Positions 18,004 through 22,650 of a stretch of 22,650 nucleotides of DNA are shown piece after piece. Position numbers and translations under genes: made by a program. Position 1 is the stretch's first letter, and each line of letters opens with the position of its first letter. Source of the DNA: JBHENW01 sp046261875 (lineage in GTDB: Bacteria > Acidobacteriota > Thermoanaerobaculia > UBA5066 > Gp7-AA6); assembly GCA_046261875.1 (NCBI GenBank), contig JBHENW010000138.1, forward strand, positions 1-22,650, given 5' to 3'. The notes beneath the pieces are model-generated. The model did not search any database, had not been told where the DNA came from, and saw nothing but the letters and a program-made list of their open reading frames with translations.

Positions 18004-18477
18004 TTAACTCGTTCGGTCGAAGACGCCGCGGCGGGCGTCTTCTTCGATCGCGCTCACTTTCCCGAGCCTCCGGACGTGCCGCGCCGCGCCCGAAAACCGC
18101 GCGGCGACGAAGGCGCGCAACACCTCCGCCGCGAGCGCTGGCCCGATGACTCGGGCGCCCAGGCAGATTACGTTCATGTCGTCGTCCTCGACCCCCTGCC
18201 GCGCGGAGAAGACGTCGTGGCAAAGCGCCGCCCGCGCTCCCGGGACCTTGCTCGCCGCCACGGACGCGCCGACGCCGCTCCCGCAGATGACGACCCCACG
18301 GTCGCAGCGTCCCGAGACGACCGCTTCGGCGACCGCGCGGGCGTAGTCGGGGTAATCCACCGGATCGGTCGAGTCGGTTCCGAGATCCTCGACGGAATGC
18401 CCGAGGGAGGAGAGCAGAGCGAGCGTCTCCGCCTTCAGGGGAAAGCCGGCGTGGTCGCATCCGATCGCGAGGCGCAT
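18004..18477 (-). CDS. rpiB: Ribose-5-phosphate isomerase B
   Basis: Interconverts ribulose 5-phosphate and ribose 5-phosphate. RpiB/LacAB family, 157 residues, normal length. Motifs: GCDHAGFPLK (6-15), VICGSGVGAS (63-72) containing the catalytic Cys65 in the anion-binding loop, CHDVFSARQGVEDDDMNVIC with His87 in the ring-opening position, and LGARVIG. The ATG at 18477 lies 4 nt after the tkt stop codon, and the stop is 14 nt before tal, so it is an internal operon gene. Confidence 0.96.
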   Translation of the reverse strand: MRLAIGCDHAGFPLKAETLALLSSLGHSVEDLGTDSTDPVDYPDYARAVAEAVVSGRCDRGVVICGSGVGASVAASKVPGARAALCHDVFSARQGVEDDDMNVICLGARVIGPALAAEVLRAFVAARFSGAARHVRRLGKVSAIEEDARRGVFDRTS

Positions 18478-18481
18478 GCGC

Positions 18482-20503
18482 TCAGTCTCCCGCGTTCACG
18501 AGGGCCCGGGCTCTCTCGACGACGTTCTCCACGTTGAAGCCGAGCTTCTTTAGCACCACCTCGCCGGGAGCCGAAGCGCCGAATCGGTCGACGCCGATGA
18601 CCGCGCCGCGGTCGCCGACCCATCGCTCCCAGCCGAGCATGCTGCCCGCCTCGATCGCGAGCCGGGCCCGGACGCCGGGAGGGAGGACCTCCTTCCGGTA
18701 GTTTTCCGATTGCGCCTGAAAGAGTTCCCAGGACGGCATCGAGACGACGCGGGTCGGGATTCCCTCGCTCTCGAGGCGCTCCCGCGCCTCCAGGGCCAGG
18801 GAGAGCTCCGATCCCGTGGCGATGAGGATGAGGCGCGGCGCCGATCCCGACGACTCCGCGAGGACGTACGCTCCGCGGGAGACCCCCGACGCCGGCGCGA
18901 GCTTCTCCCGATCGAGCACCGGCAGGTTCTGGCGCGACAGGACGAGACCCACCGGACCGCTCCGGTGGAGCATGGCGGCGCGCCACGCTTCCGCCGCTTC
19001 GTTCGCGTCGCCCGGGCGGATGACCGTCATGTGGGGCATCGCCCGCAGGGACATGAGGTGCTCGACGGGTTGATGCGTCGGGCCGTCCTCTCCGAGGCCG
19101 ATCGAGTCGTGCGTCCAGACGAAGATGACCGGAAGCGAGCTCAGCGCCGCCAGGCGCACGGAGGGCCGCATGTAATCGGAGAAGCAGAAGAAGGTCGCGT
19201 GGAACGGGCGCACTCCCCCGTGATACGCCATCCCGTTGGAGATGCCGGCCATGGCGTGCTCCCGCACGCCGAAGTGCACGTTGCGTCCGGCGCCGCTCTT
19301 TCCGTCGAAGTCCCCGCCGCCCTTGACCGTCGTCTTGGTCGAGCCGCCCAGGTCGGCGTCTCCGCCGAAGAGGGCCGGCACGCGCGCGGCGATGGCGTTC
19401 AAGGCCTTGCCGGCCGCCGAGCGCGTGGCGTCCTTCTCCCCCGCCTTCCACGTCGGCAGGTCGGAATCCCAGCCCTCGGGAAGCTCTCCGGCGAGCCCCT
19501 GCTTCCACTCGCGTCCCTCATCCGGAAACTCGCGCGCGTAGGCCTCGAGGTTGCGCTCCCATTTCCCCTGGCCTTCGATGCCCCGAGCGACCGCCGCGCG
19601 GAAGTGCTCGAGCGCCTCCTGCGGGACGAAGAACGGCTCCTCCCACTCCCAGCCGAGAGCCTTCTTCGTGCGCGCCACCTCTTCGGGCCCGAGCGGCGAG
19701 CCATGGGCCTCGGCCGTTCCCGCCTTGTTGGGCGACCCGTACCCCAGGGTCGTGCGCACGATGAGGATGCTCGGGCGCCCGGTCTCGCCGTTGGCCGCCG
19801 CCAGCGCCGCGTCGATCGCGTCCAAGTCCGTGTTGCCGTTATCCACGTGCTGGACGTGCCACCCGTAGGACTCGAACCGCTTGCCCACGTCTTCGGAGAA
19901 GTGCATCGCCAGCGGGCCGTCCAGGGTCACCTGGTTCGCGTCGTAGAGCATCGTCAGCTTCGCCAGCTTCAGATGCCCGGCCAGGGAGCACGCCTCGCTG
20001 GCGATCCCCTCCATGAGGTCACCATCGGAGGCGAGGACATAGGTCCGATGGTTCACGATCTCCCGCCCCGGCCGATTGAAGCGCTGCGCCAGGACGCGCT
20101 CGGCCATCGCCATGCCGACCGCGTTGGCCACCCCCTGGCCGAGGGGGCCGGTCGTGGCTTCGACGCCCGGCGTGGCGAAGGTCTCCGGGTGCCCGGGGGT
20201 CTTGCTCTCCCACTGGCGGAAGCTCTTCAGGTCCTCCAACGTCAGGTCGTAGCCCGTCAGGTAGAGCAGGCAGTAGAGGAGCATGCACCCGTGCCCCGCC
20301 GAGAGAACGAACCGGTCGCGGTCCGGCCACTTGGGGTCCCGCGGGTTGTGCTTGAGGTGGCGCTGCCACAGGACATAGGCCATGGGAGCGGCGCCCAGAG
20401 GCAGGCCGGGGTGCCCGGAATCCGCCTTCTGCACGGCGTCGATGGCGAGGGTGCGGATGGTGTCCACGCAGAGCTCGTCGATGGATTTGCGGACCGTGCT
20501 CAA
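18482..20503 (-). CDS. tkt: Transketolase
   Basis: Thiamine-diphosphate enzyme that moves two-carbon units between ketoses and aldoses, 673 residues, full length. Key features: SGHPGLPLGAAPMAY (29-43), FVLSAGHG (65-72), TTGPLGQGVANAVGMA (117-132), the diphosphate/Mg site ASDGDLMEGIASE (158-170) with YDANQV, and NVHFGVREHAMAG (408-420) holding the catalytic Glu415. THDSIGLGEDGPTHQPVEHL follows in the middle domain. The start I prefer is TTG 20503: GAGGGGG lies 8 nt upstream and family homology begins directly after it (STVRKSIDELCVDTIR). A six-codon ORF with its own good Shine-Dalgarno sequence overlaps this start by TTGA. The frame stays open far upstream (to 22612), but that part is antisense to the debranching-enzyme gene and is a GC artefact. 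It is the first gene of the seven-gene pentose-phosphate operon. Confidence 0.95.
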   Translation of the reverse strand: MSTVRKSIDELCVDTIRTLAIDAVQKADSGHPGLPLGAAPMAYVLWQRHLKHNPRDPKWPDRDRFVLSAGHGCMLLYCLLYLTGYDLTLEDLKSFRQWESKTPGHPETFATPGVEATTGPLGQGVANAVGMAMAERVLAQRFNRPGREIVNHRTYVLASDGDLMEGIASEACSLAGHLKLAKLTMLYDANQVTLDGPLAMHFSEDVGKRFESYGWHVQHVDNGNTDLDAIDAALAAANGETGRPSILIVRTTLGYGSPNKAGTAEAHGSPLGPEEVARTKKALGWEWEEPFFVPQEALEHFRAAVARGIEGQGKWERNLEAYAREFPDEGREWKQGLAGELPEGWDSDLPTWKAGEKDATRSAAGKALNAIAARVPALFGGDADLGGSTKTTVKGGGDFDGKSGAGRNVHFGVREHAMAGISNGMAYHGGVRPFHATFFCFSDYMRPSVRLAALSSLPVIFVWTHDSIGLGEDGPTHQPVEHLMSLRAMPHMTVIRPGDANEAAEAWRAAMLHRSGPVGLVLSRQNLPVLDREKLAPASGVSRGAYVLAESSGSAPRLILIATGSELSLALEARERLESEGIPTRVVSMPSWELFQAQSENYRKEVLPPGVRARLAIEAGSMLGWERWVGDRGAVIGVDRFGASAPGEVVLKKLGFNVENVVERARALVNAGD

Positions 20504-20520
20504 GAGCGATACCCCCTCAT
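20500..20520 (-). promoter_or_regulatory. Six-codon leader ORF overlapping the tkt start
   Basis: ATG AGG GGG TAT CGC TCT TGA encodes MRGYRS. It has a Shine-Dalgarno sequence (GAGGA) about 5-6 nt upstream, and its stop codon overlaps the tkt TTG as TTGA. One more G in the GGGGG run would put this ATG in frame with tkt (MRGVSLLSTVRKS). It is therefore either a coupling leader peptide, a slippage site, or the true tkt start with one base missing from the sequence. Confidence 0.45.
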
Positions 20521-20607
20521 GGCGTTCCTCGGGCAGGCCGGCAAGCCCAGGCAGGGCGGACGGCCCCAAGCGAGCTCCCCGCCGCCGTCCCGGTCGGAGA
20601 TGCATCT

Positions 20608-20613
20608 TATTAC
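20608..20613 (+). promoter_or_regulatory. Candidate -10 element for a leaderless debranching-enzyme transcript
   Basis: TATTAC (4 of 6 matches to TATAAT) ends 7 nt before ATG 20621, which has no proper Shine-Dalgarno sequence. On the opposite strand the overlapping TAAGAT (20604-20609) could serve as a -10 for tkt; no -35 is evident for either. The 117 bases between tkt and this gene contain nothing else I can support. Confidence 0.3.
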
Positions 20614-20620
20614 GCGGGAA

Positions 20621-22650
20621 ATGGAGGGCCGGATTCTCGCGGCGGCGCAGCCCGTTCTGCGCGGCCCTCCGATCTGCGAGAGAATCCGCCGCGAGAAGAT
20701 CCCGGTGGAAGAAAAGGATGCCGTCGCTGCGGAAAGGCGCAGCCCGCTCGAGTGGTCGGCGGAAGAGCTCGCCGACACGGCGCGGACGCGTTCGCTGGAG
20801 TGGCTGGAGACAGATGGCCTCGGCGGTTTCGCCTGCGGCACGGTTTCCGGCGCGCGCACCCGCAAGTACCACGGCTGGTACGTTCCCGCGATCCCTCCGC
20901 CGCGCCGGCGGTGGGCTCTCGTCGCCGGGTGCGAGGAGCTGGTCACGGCGCAGGGGGAGACGACGGGCATCTCGACGCAAATCTACAGGGACACCGTTTA
21001 TCCGCGCGGCGAAGAGAACCTGACCGGATTCCGTCTTGACCCGTTCCCGACGTGGACTCACGCGACGGAGCGGTTCACCGTCGAACGGACGCTGGCTCTC
21101 GTGCGCGACCGCTCCGTGACCGTCGTGCGGTACGCCAACCGCGGGTCGCAGGAGATCGGTCTGCGCGTGCGCCCCCTGCTCGCCTTCCGCGGGTCCCACG
21201 CGCTCCAGAGAGAGACCGCGGAGCTCGACGCGGCGCTCGAAGTGCGCGGCGAGATGTCGTGGGTCCGGCCGCTCCCCTACCTCCCGAGGCTCTACCTCCG
21301 CGCCGTGGGAGGGCGCACCGAGGCCGCACCGACCTGGTACCGGGCTTTCCGTTACCCCGTCGAGGTCGACCGCGGATACGACGCCGAGGAGGACCTCTGG
21401 AGCCCCCTCGAGTGGACGTGGACCCTCGCGCCGGACGCCGAAGTCTGGGCGCTTTTCTCTCTCGAAGAGGTCGCAGGCGAGCCGGTGCACCTCGTGGAGG
21501 CCGAGCGGCGCCGGCGCGAGATCTTCGCCGTGACCGGCGATGCGCTCTTCGACGAGCTCGCCCGGCGCGCGGATGCCTTCCTGGTCGAAGGCGACCACCG
21601 CGACGGCGCGATCCTCGCGGGCTATCCCTGGTTCGCCGACTGGGGCCGCGACACGATGATCGCCGCTCCCGGTCTCGCTCTCGCCGCGGGCCGCTACGGT
21701 CCGGTGGCGCGGGTGCTCAACACCTCCGCCGCGATGCGGCGAGACGGGCTGATCCCCAACCGCTTCGCCGACGAGGAAGGCGAGCCGGAGTACGGCACGA
21801 TCGACGCTCCCCTCTGGTTCATTCTGGCGATCGAATGGTTCGGACGCGCGCGCCGCAATCCGAGCCGGCCCTCCCCGCTGCTCGGCACGGTGCGTTCCAT
21901 CCTGGCTGCCTACCGGCAGGGGACCCGGTACGGGATCGGGGTCGGGTCGGACGGCCTGCTCGCGGGCGGCCACCCCGACATGGCGCTGACGTGGATGGAC
22001 GCCGTGGTCGACGGGATCCCCGTCACGCCGCGGCACGGCCGACCCGTGGAGGTCAACGCGCTCTGGCACGCGGCTTTGAAGGCGGCGGCGCGGCTCGAAC
22101 GCCTCGCGGGGGAGAACGGGCGGGCGCGGGAGCTCGAAGGCGAAGCCTGGCACGTCGCGCGCCGCTTCAACGAGCTCTTCTGGTTCGCCGAAAAGGAGTA
22201 CCTCTACGACGTCACCGAGCCGGACGGGGGGGCGGACTCGAGCCTCCGGCCGAACCAGATCCTCGCCGTCTCTCTGACCGACGACCTGCTCCCGCCCCAC
22301 CGCGCACGAGCGGTCTACTGGACGGTCCGCCGGCGGCTGCTGACTCCGTACGGGTTGCGGACATTGGACTCGCGCGACTCGCGGTACCGCGGTCGGTGCG
22401 AGGGGCCGCAGCGGGAACGGGACCTGGCCTATCACCAGGGGACCGTCTGGCCCTGGCTGATGGGCTCCTTCGCCGACGCGCACTTTCGCATCTTCGGGCG
22501 CACCGCGGACTCCCGCCGCACGATGCGCGCCTGGCTGGCACCGCTGCGCGCCCACGTCCGGGCCGCCGGAGTCGGGTTCGTCTCGGAGATCTTCGACGGA
22601 GACCCCCCGCACGCGCCCCGCGGCTGTTTCGCCCAGGCCTGGAGCGTGGC
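20621..22650 (+). CDS. Glycogen debranching enzyme (amylo-alpha-1,6-glucosidase type), 3' end beyond window
   Basis: Hydrolyses alpha-1,6 branches of glycogen-like glucans in the cytoplasm. 676 codons are visible, open to the window edge. The N-terminal domain shows the bacterial GDE signature: LEWLETDGLGGFACGTVSG (59-77) and TRKYHGWYVPAI. The C-terminal (alpha/alpha)6 catalytic domain shows YPWFADWGRDTMIAAPGL (335-352), TIDAPLWFILAIEWF and GGHPDMALTWMDAVVDGIPV. Then come PVEVNALWHAALKAA, LRPNQILAVSL and AYHQGTVWPWLMGSFADAH; the sequence stops in GCFAQAWSV, close to the usual family C-terminus. ATG 20621 is preferred. An in-frame ATG at 20600 has GGAG directly against it, which is too close to work as a Shine-Dalgarno sequence. 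The gene is divergent from the pentose-phosphate operon, which would use the sugar it releases once phosphorylated. Confidence 0.92.
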   Translation, partial: MEGRILAAAQPVLRGPPICERIRREKIPVEEKDAVAAERRSPLEWSAEELADTARTRSLEWLETDGLGGFACGTVSGARTRKYHGWYVPAIPPPRRRWALVAGCEELVTAQGETTGISTQIYRDTVYPRGEENLTGFRLDPFPTWTHATERFTVERTLALVRDRSVTVVRYANRGSQEIGLRVRPLLAFRGSHALQRETAELDAALEVRGEMSWVRPLPYLPRLYLRAVGGRTEAAPTWYRAFRYPVEVDRGYDAEEDLWSPLEWTWTLAPDAEVWALFSLEEVAGEPVHLVEAERRRREIFAVTGDALFDELARRADAFLVEGDHRDGAILAGYPWFADWGRDTMIAAPGLALAAGRYGPVARVLNTSAAMRRDGLIPNRFADEEGEPEYGTIDAPLWFILAIEWFGRARRNPSRPSPLLGTVRSILAAYRQGTRYGIGVGSDGLLAGGHPDMALTWMDAVVDGIPVTPRHGRPVEVNALWHAALKAAARLERLAGENGRARELEGEAWHVARRFNELFWFAEKEYLYDVTEPDGGADSSLRPNQILAVSLTDDLLPPHRARAVYWTVRRRLLTPYGLRTLDSRDSRYRGRCEGPQRERDLAYHQGTVWPWLMGSFADAHFRIFGRTADSRRTMRAWLAPLRAHVRAAGVGFVSEIFDGDPPHAPRGCFAQAWSV

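Noticed and set aside
20600..20602. ATG 20600 as the debranching-enzyme start
   Set aside because: GGAG abuts the ATG with no spacer. ATG 20621 has a -10-like hexamer at leaderless spacing. The 7-residue difference does not affect the domain.
20504..22612. Upstream extension of the tkt frame into one open reading frame of 1376 codons on the minus strand
   Set aside because: The extra part lies antisense to a well-conserved debranching enzyme, has Arg/Pro/Gly-rich composition without motifs, and transketolase homology starts at 20503. It is a GC-driven shadow frame.

Overview
The window is high-GC bacterial chromosome with dense coding. It contains two transmembrane Ser/Thr kinases of the type common in Acidobacteriota: one with a C-terminal WD40-like (PD40) propeller, one with a TPR-like segment. 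It also has a compact pentose-phosphate operon and an EF-G2-type paralogue. An Acidobacteriota-like or related uncultivated lineage is my best guess. This is inference from gene families, because no rRNA or other taxonomic marker is present.

Layout. (1) 1-2949, minus strand: a heavy-metal (Cu/Ag-type) efflux operon, made of a small Cys-rich exported protein, a TolC/CusC outer-membrane factor and a CusB-like adaptor cut by the window edge. (2) 3160-3701: the C-terminal remnant of a tyrosine recombinase, frameshifted, whose reading frame runs into the 3' end of a tRNA-Pro(CGG) gene. This is the usual signature of a tRNA-targeted integrative element and suggests the metal operon may be island cargo. 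(3) 3771-9282: a Ser/Thr kinase with a good sigma-70-type promoter, then fdhD, a 50-residue membrane protein and an EF-G-like GTPase. The last two are divergent and share a 12-bp inverted repeat that contains both start codons. (4) 9317-11950: a second kinase with a PD40 propeller. (5) 12001-20503, minus strand: tkt-rpiB-tal-pgi-gnd-zwf-pgl, which covers nearly all of the oxidative and non-oxidative pentose-phosphate pathway plus glucose-6-phosphate isomerase, with 4-nt overlaps at three junctions. (6) 20621 to the end, plus strand: a glycogen debranching enzyme, divergent from tkt and cut at its 3' end.

How the genes fit together. The debranching enzyme releases glucose units from glycogen. 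Pgi, Zwf, Pgl and Gnd convert hexose phosphate to pentose phosphate with production of reduced cofactor, and RpiB, Tkt and Tal recycle the pentoses. The PD40 kinase lies 50 bp downstream of pgl on the same strand and may be co-transcribed.

Striking sequence-level points: four genes lack a Shine-Dalgarno sequence but have a -10-like hexamer 6-8 nt before the start codon (candidate leaderless mRNAs). The pgi frame begins at a CTG that overlaps the tal stop, in the -1 frame of a pair often fused in relatives. A six-codon ORF overlaps the TTG start of tkt and would be in frame with tkt if a G-run were one base longer. I found no CRISPR array, IS element or clearly novel defence system.
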